Positions 52,610 to 62,551 are shown, numbered from the stretch's first letter. The stretch is DNA of 64,000 bases from Pseudofrankia saprophytica (GCF_000235425.2 NZ_KI912266.1:5329217-5393216); one strand, 5' to 3'. Program-made: numbers and translations. Notes: a model not told the origin generated them from the letters alone.

Positions 52610-53764
52610 TCATCGGGCCACCGCCGTCCGCTGCCCGGCCTCGTCGATGACGGCCGCGGCGTCGGCGGCCTGATTGCCGGCGAAGGCGGGCCGGCCGCCG
52701 TAGGGATCCTGGTCGGTCCACAGCGTGGTCGGCGCCGCCCGCCGGACGACGGGAATCACCTCGGTGGCAAGGCGTTCGAGCATCTCCAGCTGCTGCTCGT
52801 GCGGAATCATGGTGGGCAGGCTGAACGCCTGCAGGTCATGGCCGAACCCGGCATGGAAGTACATGATCTTGTCGATGATCTGCTGCGGGCTGCCGACCAG
52901 CACCGGGCCCTCGGCGATGGCGTGGTCGATGCCATGGAAGATCATCTCGTTGCCCGGGGTGTGGTTGCCGGGTCGGTTGAAGAACTCGACCATCTTCTCG
53001 TAGGTCGGGCCGAAGTGCTCCCGCGCCTGGGCGGTGGTGTCGGCCAGGAAGAGGAAGCCGGCGCCGGCCGCGACATAGCCGTAGCGCGGGTCGTGCCCGT
53101 GCCGCGCGTACTCCTCGCGGTAGTGCTCGATGAGCACCGTGTAGTTGTCGCGGGGCTGGATGGCGTTGGCGCTGAACAGCGGGTCGCCATACCGGCCGGC
53201 GAGCGCGGCGGAGGTCCGGGTGGTGGCCGAGCCGTGCCAGACGCGGGGCGCGCCGGCGTAGGGCCGCGGCAGGGTGGTGGCCTCGTGCAGCGGCGGTCGG
53301 AACCGGCCGGACCACGTGACGTTCTCCTCGCGCCACAGCCGGCGCAGCAGCTCGTACTTCTCGGCGAGCGCATCCCACTGCGTCCCCTGTTCGATGCCGA
53401 ACAGGGGCAGCTGCCGCAGCTCGTTGCCCTTCCCGATGACCAGCTCCAACCGGCCGCGGGAGAGCTGGTCGATGGTGGCGTAGTCCTCGGCCACGCGCAC
53501 CGGATCGAGGATGGACAGCACGCTCACCCCGGTCTGGAGGCGCACGCGCGTCGTGGTCGCCGCGATGGCGCCGAGCAGGACCGTGACACCGGAGGACAGC
53601 ACCGGCCCGGCGTGCCGCTCGCCGATCGCGACCGCGTCCAGGCCCAGCTCCTCGGCGCGCCGGGCGGAGGCCAGCGCCTGCGCGTACCGCTCGGCCGTGC
53701 TGACGAGCCGTCCGGTCACCGGGTTCTGGATGTTCGGCAGGATGTCGAGCACCTGGAATCTCAT
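52610..53764 (-). CDS. LLM-class flavin oxidoreductase, last gene of the sulfonate operon
   Basis: 384 residues. AIGERHAGPVLSSGVTVL, AEDYATIDQLSRGRLELVIGKG, WSGRFRPPLHEATTLPRP and WHGSATTRTSAA; ends with an Ala-rich tail. Follows the NtaA/DszA-like gene by 7 bases, preceded by GTGAGG. Fifth and last leftward gene of the island; convergent with the SnoaL-like gene 6 bases away. Confidence 0.88.
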   Translation of the reverse strand: MRFQVLDILPNIQNPVTGRLVSTAERYAQALASARRAEELGLDAVAIGERHAGPVLSSGVTVLLGAIAATTTRVRLQTGVSVLSILDPVRVAEDYATIDQLSRGRLELVIGKGNELRQLPLFGIEQGTQWDALAEKYELLRRLWREENVTWSGRFRPPLHEATTLPRPYAGAPRVWHGSATTRTSAALAGRYGDPLFSANAIQPRDNYTVLIEHYREEYARHGHDPRYGYVAAGAGFLFLADTTAQAREHFGPTYEKMVEFFNRPGNHTPGNEMIFHGIDHAIAEGPVLVGSPQQIIDKIMYFHAGFGHDLQAFSLPTMIPHEQQLEMLERLATEVIPVVRRAAPTTLWTDQDPYGGRPAFAGNQAADAAAVIDEAGQRTAVAR

Positions 53765-53771
53765 ATGTGCC

Positions 53772-55163
53772 TCACGAGACGTCGTGGGAGGGGGTCACAG
53801 GAGACAGTGCCGAGGCGGCGGGCCAGCGACTGGGTGGTCGCGACAGGCCGAGGTTCTCACGCAGCGTGCGGCCGGTGTACTCGGCACGGAACAGGCCACG
53901 GCGGCGCAGCTCCGGGATCACCAGGGTGGCGAAGTCGTCGAGCGTGTCCGGAAGGTAGGAGAAGACGACGTTGAAGCCGTCCGCGCCGCGGCCCTCGAAC
54001 CATTCCTGGATGTGGTCGGCGATCGTCGCCGGGGTGCCGGCGATGGTCCTGGCGTCGCGGGCGAGCTGTTGGGCGAGCTGGCGGATGGTCAGGCCACCGG
54101 CCCTGGCCCGTTCGACGATCTGGCGCTGGGCGCTCTGGCTCTGGTTGGACGGCGGCAGGTCCGGCAGCGGCCCGTCCAGGGGGTAGGCGGCGAGGTCGAC
54201 GCCACCGAGCCAGTAGGCGAGGTCGGCCAGCGCGATGCGCGGGTCCAGCAGCGAGGTCAGCCGTTCGAGCTTGTCCTCGGCCTCGCCGACCGTGCGCCCC
54301 ACGACCGTCGAGAGGCCGGGCAGCACGACCACCTCATCCGGGTTCCGGCCAGCCGCCTGGGCGCGCGCCTTCAGGTCGGCGTAGAACGCCTGCGCGCCGG
54401 CCAGGTCCGGATGGTGGGTGAACACGACGTCGGCCACCGAGGCGGCGAGCGCGCGGCCGGTCTCCGACGAGCCGGCCTGCACGATCACCGGTCGCCCCTG
54501 CGGGGGACGCGGGATGTTGAGTGGCCCGGCCACCGCGAAGTGCTTCCCACGATGGTCGAGACGGTGCAGCCTGGCCTCGTCGAAGTACATGCCGGTCTTC
54601 TGGTCGTGCAGAAACGCGTCGTCGTCGAAGCTGTCCCACAGGCCGGTCACGACGTCGAAGAACTCGGCCGCACGCTCATAGCGCAGCTCGTGCTCGGGAT
54701 GCTCGTCGAGCCCGAAGTTCTGTGCCTCTGCGTTGTTCAGCGACGTGACGACGTTCCAGCCGGCCCGTCCGCCGCTGATGTGGTCGATGGAGGCGAAGGT
54801 GCGGGCCAGGTGGTAGGGCTCGTTGTAGGTCGTGGAGGCGGTCGCGATCAGCCCGATGTGGCTGGTCGCCGTCGCGAGGGCCGAGATGAGCGTCGTCGGC
54901 TCGAAGGAGTCGTTGACGACCGAGACTCGGCTCAGCACCTCCTGGCTGGTGAACGGCACTCCGACGAGGTCGGCGAAGAAGATGGCGTCGAACTTCGCCC
55001 GCTCGGCGGTTCGCGCCAGCTCGATCACGTGCCGGATGTTCACGCCCGCGTCGGCCACCGTGTTCGGGTGTCGCCAGGCGGCGAGGAACTCCCCCGGCGG
55101 CTTGAGGAACGCGTTCAGGTGCAGCTGACGGGGACGCGGCTGTTCCGGCGACGTGGCGGTCAT
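53772..55163 (-). CDS. NtaA/SnaA/DszA-family FMN-dependent monooxygenase
   Basis: 463 residues. HLNAFLKPPGEFLAAWRHP start, AKFDAIFFADLVG, TYNEPYHLARTFASIDHISGGRAGWN, QAGSSETGRALA and RRRGLFRAEYTGRTLRENLGL end are all diagnostic of the DszA/NtaA family. It uses FMNH2 to open C-S or C-N bonds (dibenzothiophene sulfone, nitrilotriacetate). ATG 55163 overlaps the preceding gene by ATGA. Confidence 0.92.
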   Translation of the reverse strand: MTATSPEQPRPRQLHLNAFLKPPGEFLAAWRHPNTVADAGVNIRHVIELARTAERAKFDAIFFADLVGVPFTSQEVLSRVSVVNDSFEPTTLISALATATSHIGLIATASTTYNEPYHLARTFASIDHISGGRAGWNVVTSLNNAEAQNFGLDEHPEHELRYERAAEFFDVVTGLWDSFDDDAFLHDQKTGMYFDEARLHRLDHRGKHFAVAGPLNIPRPPQGRPVIVQAGSSETGRALAASVADVVFTHHPDLAGAQAFYADLKARAQAAGRNPDEVVVLPGLSTVVGRTVGEAEDKLERLTSLLDPRIALADLAYWLGGVDLAAYPLDGPLPDLPPSNQSQSAQRQIVERARAGGLTIRQLAQQLARDARTIAGTPATIADHIQEWFEGRGADGFNVVFSYLPDTLDDFATLVIPELRRRGLFRAEYTGRTLRENLGLSRPPSRWPAASALSPVTPSHDVS

Positions 55164-56596
55164 CGCGCCACCGCCGCCGCTGCCCCGGCGCCGGCGTCGT
55201 CTTCGGCCCGCTCGACCGGCCGGCCCGCGGGGCGCGGGAGGCCCAGGTGCCCGCGCAGGGTCGCCTCCTCGTACTCGGTACGGAACAGGCCGCGGCGGCG
55301 CAGCTCCGGCACGACCTGGTCGACGAAGTCCTCGGCCGAGCCGGGCAGGTAGGGGAAACTCACGTTGAAGCCGTCGGCGGCCCGGCCGCGGAACCAGCGC
55401 TCGATGTGGTCGGCGACCGTCTCGGGAGTACCGATGACCGACGAGACCGCGGCGAACCGCAGTGCCAGCTGGCGGATCGTCAGGTTCTCCCGGCGGGCGA
55501 GGCCCAGCAGCAGCTCCTGCCGGCTCAGGCTGCGGTTGGTGACGCCGATGTCCGGCACCGGCCCGTCCAGTGGGTAGGAGGACAGGTCCAGGTCGCCGAT
55601 GTTGTCCTGCACCACCCGGCGCGCGACGTCGTCGTGCACCAGCTCCTGCAGCTCGTCGAGCCGGGCGCGCGCCTCGGCCTCGGTGCTCGCGACGTAGGGA
55701 GCGAGCACCGGCCACACCAGCACGTCGTCGGGATCGCGGCCGTACGCCGCCGCCCGCCGCTTGACGTCGGCGTAGAAGTCCCGCGCGCCCGCCAGCGACG
55801 TCTGGGCCGTGAAGATGACCTCGCCGTGGCGGGCGGCGAAGTTCTTGCCGGTCTCCGACGAACCCGCCTGGAAGATCACCGGGTGGCCCTGGGGCGGCCG
55901 GGAGATGTTCAGCGGCCCGCGGACCGTGAAGTGCTCCCCCGCGTGGTGCGGCGGGCGCAGCCCGGCGGGGTCGTAGTAGATGCCGCTGGCGCGGTCGCGG
56001 AGCACCGAGCCGTCGGCGAAGCTGTCCCAGAGCCCGCGGACGACCTCGACGAACTCCTCGGCCCGCCGGTAGCGCAGGGTGTGGTCGAGGTGGGTGTCGC
56101 GGCCGAAGTTGCCCGCCTCCAGCGGGACGACCGACGTCACCACGTTCCAGCCCGCGCGCCCGCCCGACAGATGGTCGAGCGAGGCGAACTTGCGGGCGAC
56201 GTGGAAGGGCTCGTTGTAGGTGGTGGTCGCGGTCGCGACCAGGCCGATCCGTTCCGTCACCGTCGACAGCGCGGCGAGCAGGGTGAGCGGCTCGAAGTGG
56301 TCGGCGCGGGCGGTGCGCCGCAGCGAGTCCAGGTCGTGGCCCCAGACCGCCACCACGTCCGCGAGGAACAGCGCGTCGAAGGTGCCGCGTTCCAGCGTCC
56401 TGGCGAGCCGGATGTGCAGGGGCAGGTCCAGCTGCCCGTCCGGTGGCGACAGCGGATGACGCCAGGCGGCGATGTGCCCACCGGAACCATGCACCAGCGC
56501 CCCGAGCGTCAGCCGTCGGCGCCTGGCGCCATCCGTACGGCCGCGGCCGCCCGTCGGGGACTGCGCCTGGCCGGTCGCCTGCGCCTGGCCGGTCAC
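55160..56596 (-). CDS. NtaA/SnaA/DszA-family FMN-dependent monooxygenase (second copy)
   Basis: 478 residues. Same family as the neighbour: LTLGALVHGSGGHIAAWRHP, TYNEPFHVARKFASLDHLSGGRAGWN, QAGSSETGKNFAARHGE, RRRGLFRTEYEEATLRGHLGL. Has a Gly/Arg-rich N-terminal extension and an Ala/Asp tail. Overlaps both neighbours by ATGA. Two diverged DszA-type enzymes in tandem suggest sequential or alternative substrates. Confidence 0.92.
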   Translation of the reverse strand: MTGQAQATGQAQSPTGGRGRTDGARRRRLTLGALVHGSGGHIAAWRHPLSPPDGQLDLPLHIRLARTLERGTFDALFLADVVAVWGHDLDSLRRTARADHFEPLTLLAALSTVTERIGLVATATTTYNEPFHVARKFASLDHLSGGRAGWNVVTSVVPLEAGNFGRDTHLDHTLRYRRAEEFVEVVRGLWDSFADGSVLRDRASGIYYDPAGLRPPHHAGEHFTVRGPLNISRPPQGHPVIFQAGSSETGKNFAARHGEVIFTAQTSLAGARDFYADVKRRAAAYGRDPDDVLVWPVLAPYVASTEAEARARLDELQELVHDDVARRVVQDNIGDLDLSSYPLDGPVPDIGVTNRSLSRQELLLGLARRENLTIRQLALRFAAVSSVIGTPETVADHIERWFRGRAADGFNVSFPYLPGSAEDFVDQVVPELRRRGLFRTEYEEATLRGHLGLPRPAGRPVERAEDDAGAGAAAAVAR

Positions 56597-57792
56597 AGCG
56601 CGGCCCCGACCACGCCGACAGGGTTCGCCACGACGCCGGGGTCCTTCACCGCGCCGGGGTCCTTCACAGCACCGGCCACCGGCCGGCTCGCCGGGTACCA
56701 GCCCAGCTCGGGAGCGATCTGGGTCGCGATGACCTCCAGGCGGCGCAGGGTCGCGTCGAAGTCGGCGCCGCCGCCGGCCTCACCCTGGACGGCGGCGATG
56801 AAGGTCGAGACGGCGCCGGGACCGACCGGGTTGCGCGCGAGGCTCTCGATGACGGTCTCGACCGGGCCGTGGTGGACGTTCATCGCGTCGAGCGTCGTCA
56901 GGTCGTCCGCGTCCGCGCTCAGCCCGAAGCGGGTGAGGTATCCCCGGTAGCGAGCGATGTCGGCCGCGAGGTCGCGGGCCGCCGCCCGCCGGTCCGGGCC
57001 GGGGAACACACCGTGCGCCGACGCGATCCGTGCCGGTGGCGCGGCGGCCGGCGGCGCGCTGCGCGGCGGCGCCGTTCGCGGCCGCCAGTCGGACCGTTCG
57101 GCGAGATGCTCGGCCTGCTCGACAGCAAGCTGCTCGGCCTCGTGCGCGGCGAGGTAGGCGTCGGCCAGCGGGCGCTGCGCCGTCGCGGCCGGGCCGACCC
57201 CGAGGATCAGGCCGTCACCCGCGCGCGCCGCGCGCCGGGCGCCGTCCGCGCTCGACGTCGAGTCCCACAACCGCCCAGTGAGCGTCGGGGCCGGTGGCTG
57301 CACCCGCAGGGCATCGGTCCCCGCGAGCGGGTCGCCGCCGAGCAGGCCGCGCAGCCGCGCCAGTGCCTCGGCGAACAGCTCGCGGCGTGCCTCGGCGTCC
57401 CGCCCGAAGGCGCCGAACACCGGCGAGCTCGGCCCGCCGGTGCCGAGCCCGAGTTGCAGCCGCCCGCCGCTGAGGGCGTCGAGCACCGCCGCGTCCTCGG
57501 CGAGACGGATCGGGTCCTCCAACGGCAGCACGACCACGGCCGTGCCGAGCTCGATCCGCCGCGTCGCCTGCGCCGCCGCCGCCAGCAGCACGAGCGGCGA
57601 CGGCAGCCGACCGAACTCGGTCTGGAAGTGGTGCTGCGCGACCCAGCCGCTGTCGTAGCCGAGCTCGTCGGCGGCGACGAACAGCTCGACGAGCCGGGGC
57701 AGCAGCTCGCGCGGCTCCTCCCGGCCGAACACGTGGGTCAGGAACCCCAGCCGGAACGGCCGCTCGGCGCCGTCCCCCACGGTCGCGACCAT
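56593..57792 (-). CDS. FMN-dependent luciferase-like monooxygenase (KPN_01858-like)
   Basis: 399 residues. RLGFLTHVFG...LPRLVELFVAADELGYDSGWVAQHHF, AQATRRIELGTAVVVLPLEDPIRLAEDAAVLD and LGLGTGGPSSPVFGAFGR match my recollection of the KPN_01858 family, often found beside ABC transporters. The tail holds a GAVKDP duplication. Second gene of the leftward operon, 59 bases after the SsuD-like gene. Confidence 0.83.
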   Translation of the reverse strand: MVATVGDGAERPFRLGFLTHVFGREEPRELLPRLVELFVAADELGYDSGWVAQHHFQTEFGRLPSPLVLLAAAAQATRRIELGTAVVVLPLEDPIRLAEDAAVLDALSGGRLQLGLGTGGPSSPVFGAFGRDAEARRELFAEALARLRGLLGGDPLAGTDALRVQPPAPTLTGRLWDSTSSADGARRAARAGDGLILGVGPAATAQRPLADAYLAAHEAEQLAVEQAEHLAERSDWRPRTAPPRSAPPAAAPPARIASAHGVFPGPDRRAAARDLAADIARYRGYLTRFGLSADADDLTTLDAMNVHHGPVETVIESLARNPVGPGAVSTFIAAVQGEAGGGADFDATLRRLEVIATQIAPELGWYPASRPVAGAVKDPGAVKDPGVVANPVGVVGAAL

Positions 57793-57851
57793 GATCGATA
57801 TCTCCTTGGAAGTCGGCGGATGGACGAGCGGTCCGAAACGATCGCCAGCCG

Positions 57852-59075
57852 TCAGGCCGGTCTCCCGGCGGGCGCACCGGCGCCGGCGGGAACGGATGGG
57901 ACAGCAACAGGCGGCGACGCGGCCAGCGACGGAGTGGCCGGCGACGGCGGATCGGGTGACGCCAGCAGGCCCCGGGCGCGCAGCAGCGCCGCCGCGCCCT
58001 CAGCCAGCTGGTAGGCCTCCTCCAGGTGCGGCTGGCCGGAGAGGATGAAATGGTCGAGGCCGAGCGCGTGGTACTCCTCGATCCGCTCGGCCACCTGCTC
58101 GTGGCTCCCGACGATCGCCGTGCCCGCGCCGCCGCGCACCAGGCCGTAGCCGGCCCAGACGTTCGGGTACACCTCCAGGCGGGTGCGGTCGCCGCCGTGC
58201 AGGGCCGCCATCCGCCGCTGCCCGACCGACTCGCTCGCGGCGAAGACGGCCTGGTGGGCGGCGATCCGGGCGTCGTCGAGGCCGGCGAGCAGTCGGTCCG
58301 CCTCGGCCCATGCCTCGGCGGCGGTGTCCCGGCTGATGACGTGGAACCGGATGCCGAAGCGCGGGTCACGCTCCCGGCCAGCCGCCGCGGCCAGCGCCCG
58401 CACCCGGTCGAGCCGCTCGGCGATCTGCGCCGGCGTCTCGCCCCAGGCCAGGTAGACGTCGGCGTGCCGGGCGGCGACCCGCTCGGCGGCGGGGCTCGCG
58501 CCGCCGAAGAAGACCGGCGGTGGCCCCCAGGGACTGGCGTCGACGCTCGCGTCCCGGACGTCGTAGTGCGCGCCGGTGAAGTCGAGCGGCGGGCTTGCGC
58601 CGGCGACGCCGCGCAGCACCGTCAGGAACTCGTCGGTACGGGCGTAGCGCTGGTCATGGTCGAGGTGGTCGCCGAACCGGCGCTGCTCGGCCGAGTCGCC
58701 GCCGGTGACGATGTTGAGCAGCAGCCGGCCGTCGGAGACCCGCTGGAAGGTGGCGGCCTGGTGCGCGGCGAGCGTCGGCGAGATCAGCCCCGGCCGGAAG
58801 GCGACCAGGAACCGCAGCCGGGTGGTGACCTGGCTCAGCGCGGCGGTGACGATCCAGGCGTCCTCGCACCACAGCCCGGTCGGGGTGAGCACCGCCTCGT
58901 AGCCAAGCTGCTCGGCGGCCCGGGCGATCTGCCCGAGGTAGCCGACGGTCGGTGCCCGGAACCGCGAGAACCGCGGCGCGCCGTCGGCGCCGTGCCGCGG
59001 CTCGCCATCCCCCGAGCCGACGATGCCCCTGTCGTCGCCGTTGGTCGGCAGGTACCAGTGCAGGTGCAGCGGCAC
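57852..59075 (-). CDS. ssuD: Alkanesulfonate monooxygenase, SsuD family
   Basis: 407 residues. LHLHWYLPTNGDDRG start, FVAFRPGLISPTLAAHQAA, LLLNIVTGGD, and the SsuD C-terminal motif DHFILSGQPHLEEAYQLAE, followed by a Pro/Ala-rich tail. FMNH2-dependent release of sulfite from sulfonates. GTG 59075 has AAGGAG 10 bases upstream. First gene of a five-gene leftward operon divergent from an ABC importer. Confidence 0.92.
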   Translation of the reverse strand: MPLHLHWYLPTNGDDRGIVGSGDGEPRHGADGAPRFSRFRAPTVGYLGQIARAAEQLGYEAVLTPTGLWCEDAWIVTAALSQVTTRLRFLVAFRPGLISPTLAAHQAATFQRVSDGRLLLNIVTGGDSAEQRRFGDHLDHDQRYARTDEFLTVLRGVAGASPPLDFTGAHYDVRDASVDASPWGPPPVFFGGASPAAERVAARHADVYLAWGETPAQIAERLDRVRALAAAAGRERDPRFGIRFHVISRDTAAEAWAEADRLLAGLDDARIAAHQAVFAASESVGQRRMAALHGGDRTRLEVYPNVWAGYGLVRGGAGTAIVGSHEQVAERIEEYHALGLDHFILSGQPHLEEAYQLAEGAAALLRARGLLASPDPPSPATPSLAASPPVAVPSVPAGAGAPAGRPA

Positions 59076-59839
59076 GACGTGTGGTTCTCCTTCGTGACGG
59101 CGGTCGCCCGCGGGGCTGACCTCTGCGCGGGCGCCGGGTGTGGCGGCTGTGGCGGGCGAGCGATGAAGGCAGCCCGGCAATAGCCGTAGGTACGGCACGG
59201 GGCTCGTGGGCGCTGCTGCTGCGGGGGTCGGGGCACGCGCCGGCGGCCGTTTCCCGGCGCGCAGGGAAAGCGGAGTGCCGGCGGGCCCTACCGCGCAAAC
59301 GCGACAGCCGAGCCCAGCACCGGAACGCGCCGAGCGTCGCATCGCGACGCAGGCCCCGTCAACCGCCAGGACGGTTCACTGCGCGATTGCTGCCGAATTG
59401 TTTCTCGCCTTTGACCGCGCCGCCGCGGCGCCGCCAACCGGCACGGAACGGGGCCTGCGACACGGGTCACAGCCTGCCCCGATCGCAACAGCAATGTTGC
59501 ATATCCACCATCCTGGTCGAGATTGTGGGATACGCTGCCGGTCATGCAGCCGCCATCCGTCTCCCGGCGCGGCCCCCGGCCGCTCTGTCGGGGATCGGCG
59601 CAGGTAGCGGTACCACTCACCAGCCGACGCGCGGTCGACCTGATGCGGGTTGCCAGCCGACTCTGTAGCTGAGCCCGCGACCAACCGGCCGTGTGCCCGC
59701 CGCACCCTGGCTGCCGGGCCGCCCGTAATGGCGCCGCACAGGCGTTCAGGGATGCCCTCTTCTCCGGCACGACGAGCCCCATGCGTGCTTTCCAGACGCT
59801 GACGCCAAATCTCCGCCGCCCGGCACGACGAGGTTCCAC
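59076..59839. other. Long divergent control region of the sulfonate island
   Basis: About 760 bp between the ssuD-like gene and the transporter operon with no convincing gene. AT-rich patches near 59390-59410 and 59490-59540 are the likely promoter zone; an inverted repeat lies at 59485-59500. I looked for a SAM riboswitch, a T-box and the RRHVDL-type leader peptide known from actinobacterial sulfur operons and did not find them. Confidence 0.5.
59485..59500. promoter_or_regulatory. Inverted repeat, candidate operator of the divergent sulfonate island
   Basis: GCAACA-GCAA-TGTTGC, perfect 6-bp arms, followed by the AT-rich ATATCC. Roughly midway between the divergent operons. No regulator gene adjoins. 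Confidence 0.45.
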
Positions 59840-59947
59840 ATGTCCCTCTTCGGCGAGTCCCGGCGACGCACCCATATCTCTGCCGCCTTCTTTCGCTCGC
59901 CTTCTCTTCGCCCTTTCGACGATGCCCAAGGAGCACACAGGCCATGA
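59840..59947 (+). CDS. Possible 35-residue leader ORF coupled to the transporter gene
   Basis: ATG 59840 opens MSLFGESRRRTHISAAFFRS and the frame ends at a TGA overlapping the lipoprotein start (ATGA). Position and basic, hydrophobic content resemble short upstream ORFs that couple translation. There is no strong ribosome binding site and the sequence is not a known leader family. Confidence 0.3.
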   Translation: MSLFGESRRRTHISAAFFRSPSLRPFDDAQGAHRP

Positions 59948-61509
59948 AGGTCAGACCCCCCAGGCCGAGGCTGGGTTTCCACCGCCCGCGCCGTTCGCTG
60001 GCGCTGACCGCCGTCGCGGCGGTCGCCGGGCTGGTCCTCGCGGCCTGCGGCGGCGGAACGACCAGCGACGACGGTGGGACGAGCGGGAGCGGCGGCAAGG
60101 GGGCCGACCCGAACGCGACGGTCACCATCGGCCAGGTCCTCGAGCCCGGCACGCTCGACATCACCACGGGCTCCGGCGTCGCCATCGCGCAGGTGCTGCT
60201 CGACAACGTCTACCAGGGGCTGCTGGGGCGTGACGAAAAGGGCAACGTGTCTCCGGAGCTGGCGGAGGACTACAAGGTCTCCGGCGACGGGCTCACCTAC
60301 ACCTTCACCCTCCGCGACGGGGTGACCTTCCACGACGGCACCCCGCTCAAGGCGTCGGACGTGGTCTCGTCGCTGAGCAACGTCATCGCGCCCGGGTCGA
60401 AGAACCCGAACGCCGGCGACCTCGTCTCGCTCGCCTCGGCCTCGGCGCCTGACGACGCGACGGTCGTGCTGAAGCTGAAGAACCGCGACTCGAACTTCCC
60501 CTTCTGGCTCAGCGGCGCCGCCGGCGCGGTGCTCAAGGAAGGGGCGGCGAACCTCGCCAGCACGGCCGTCGGCACGGGGCCGTTCAGGTTCGACTCCTGG
60601 AAGCACGGCGACAGCATCACGCTGGTCCGCAACGACGCCTACTGGGGCGCGAAGGCGAGCGTCGCCAAGGTCGTCTTCCGTTACATCACCGACGTGAACG
60701 CGCAGAACAACGCGGTGAAGACCGGCCAGGTCGACGTCGGCTCGATCCTCGACTCCGACCTGTTGAACAGCTACGAGGGCAACCAGGACTTCGTGATCGC
60801 CAAGGGCGCGTCGACCGACAAGTTCACCCTGGGGTTCAACACCGCCAAGGCCCCGCTGTCCGACGAGCGGGTCCGACACGCGATCCGCCAGGGCATCGAC
60901 AAGGACGGCCTCATCAAGACCTTCGGCCGGGGCATCCGGATCGGCGGCGACGTCCCGCCGCTCGACCCCTGGTACGAGGACCTCACCGGCATCGACAAGT
61001 ACGACCCGGCGAACGCGAAGAAACTGCTCGCCGACGCCGGCCACGCGGGCGGCCTCAGCCTGACGCTGACCATCCCGAACATCTACCCGACCACCATCTC
61101 CGAGTACATCGCCTCACAGCTCAAGGAGATCGGGGTCAACCTGACGATCCGCTCGGTCGAGTTCCCGACCTGGCTGACCGACGTCTTCACCAACCACGAC
61201 TACGACCTGAGCGTCGTCGACCACGCCGAGCCGCGCGACCTCGGCAACTACGCCAAGACGAGCTACTACTGGGGTTACAACAACCCGCAGGCCCAGCAGC
61301 TGTACCAGGCCGGGGTGACCGCGACCACCGACGCCGACCGGGACACCAACTTCAAGGCGCTGGCCAAGCTGATCTCCCAGCAGGCCGTCAGCGACTGGCT
61401 GCTCCTCGGCGAGTCCCTCCAGGTCGCCAGGACCGGCGTCACCGGTTATCCGACGAACAACATCTCGTCGCGCTACGACGCGTCGAAGATCGTCGTCACT
61501 CGCTCGTGA
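59944..61509 (+). CDS. ABC transporter substrate-binding lipoprotein (peptide/opine family)
   Basis: 521 residues. Twin-basic N-terminus, hydrophobic segment and lipobox LVLAACG give an exported, membrane-anchored lipoprotein. SBP_bac_5 fold: DNVYQGLLGRDEKGNVSPELAEDYKVS, TFTLRDGVTFHDGTPLKASDV, RHAIRQGIDKDGLI. Binds a peptide-like or organosulfur ligand outside the cell. ATG 59944 has AAGGAG upstream. Head of the rightward importer operon. Confidence 0.93.
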   Translation: MKVRPPRPRLGFHRPRRSLALTAVAAVAGLVLAACGGGTTSDDGGTSGSGGKGADPNATVTIGQVLEPGTLDITTGSGVAIAQVLLDNVYQGLLGRDEKGNVSPELAEDYKVSGDGLTYTFTLRDGVTFHDGTPLKASDVVSSLSNVIAPGSKNPNAGDLVSLASASAPDDATVVLKLKNRDSNFPFWLSGAAGAVLKEGAANLASTAVGTGPFRFDSWKHGDSITLVRNDAYWGAKASVAKVVFRYITDVNAQNNAVKTGQVDVGSILDSDLLNSYEGNQDFVIAKGASTDKFTLGFNTAKAPLSDERVRHAIRQGIDKDGLIKTFGRGIRIGGDVPPLDPWYEDLTGIDKYDPANAKKLLADAGHAGGLSLTLTIPNIYPTTISEYIASQLKEIGVNLTIRSVEFPTWLTDVFTNHDYDLSVVDHAEPRDLGNYAKTSYYWGYNNPQAQQLYQAGVTATTDADRDTNFKALAKLISQQAVSDWLLLGESLQVARTGVTGYPTNNISSRYDASKIVVTRS

Positions 61510-61600
61510 CGAACCCGTTCGACCACCGGCGGGCGCCGGCCGAGCCATCGTGCCCGGCCGGTGCCCGCCGGGCGTGGGTCGCCCACCGCGAGGCAGCGCC

Positions 61601-62551
61601 ATGGCACTGATCATCCTGCGCCGGCTCGGCCTGTTCGTGCTCTCGCTGCTGGTGGCGAGCGTGCTGGTGTTCCTGCTGCTGCGGCTGCTGCCCGGCAACG
61701 TCGCCCAGGTGATCGCCGGGACCAGGGCGACGCCGGAGCAGGTCGCCCGCATCAGCCACGACCTCGGCACCGACCGGCCGCTGGTCCAGCAGTACCTGAG
61801 CTGGATCGGCGGCGTGCTGACCGGGGACTTCGGCACGTCCGCCCTCAACGGCGTCTCCGTGTCGGACGAGATCGGCGAGAAGCTGGCCGTGACCGCCCCG
61901 CTGGTCGCCGGGGCGACCCTGCTCGCCGCCCTGGTGGGGGTGCCGCTCGGGATCGTCGCCGCGGCCCGCCACCGCGGCCCGGCCGGGCACGCGCTCTCGG
62001 TCGTGAGCCAGCTCGGGATCGCCGTGCCGAGCTTCTGGGTCGGCCTGATGGCGACGACCGTGTTCGCCGTCCACTGGCGCCTGCTGCCCGCCGGCGGGTT
62101 CCCGCGCGACGGCTGGGCGCAGCCGGACACGGCCGTGCGCTCGCTGGTGCTGCCGGTGCTCACCCTGGCGCTGCTGGAGGGCGCGGTGCTGCTGCGGTTC
62201 ACGCGCTCGGCGACGCTGGAGGTGCTGCACGCCGACTACATCCGCACCGCGAGGGCGAAGGGCCTGACCAGGGGCAGGGCGCTGGTGCGCCACGGGGTCC
62301 GCAACGCCGCGCTGCCGGTGCTCAGCGTGCTCGGCCTGGAGTTCGCCAGCCTGCTGCTGGGCGCGGTCGTGATCGAGAACGTCTTCGCGCTACCGGGCAT
62401 CGGCCAGATGCTCATCGTCGACGTCGGCAACCGCGACCTGCTGAAGGTGCAGGGCACGGTCCTGCTGGTCGCCGTCGCCGTGCTCGTCGTCAGCTTCCTC
62501 GTCGACCTGGGCCACCGCCTGCTCGACCCGCGGCTACGGGAGGCCCGGTGA
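61601..62551 (+). CDS. ABC transporter permease (DppB-like)
   Basis: 316 residues, about six membrane segments beginning LRRLGLFVLSLLVASVLVFLLLRLLPG in order, and the EAA-type loop DYIRTARAKGLTRGRALVRHGVRNA. Forms the channel with the next permease. ATG 61601 chosen over an upstream frame. 91 bases after the lipoprotein gene. Confidence 0.94.
   Translation: MALIILRRLGLFVLSLLVASVLVFLLLRLLPGNVAQVIAGTRATPEQVARISHDLGTDRPLVQQYLSWIGGVLTGDFGTSALNGVSVSDEIGEKLAVTAPLVAGATLLAALVGVPLGIVAAARHRGPAGHALSVVSQLGIAVPSFWVGLMATTVFAVHWRLLPAGGFPRDGWAQPDTAVRSLVLPVLTLALLEGAVLLRFTRSATLEVLHADYIRTARAKGLTRGRALVRHGVRNAALPVLSVLGLEFASLLLGAVVIENVFALPGIGQMLIVDVGNRDLLKVQGTVLLVAVAVLVVSFLVDLGHRLLDPRLREAR

Noticed and set aside
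59076-59943. SAM riboswitch, T-box or CRISPR-like structure in the long divergent region
   Set aside because: No conserved riboswitch core and no regularly spaced repeats were seen.
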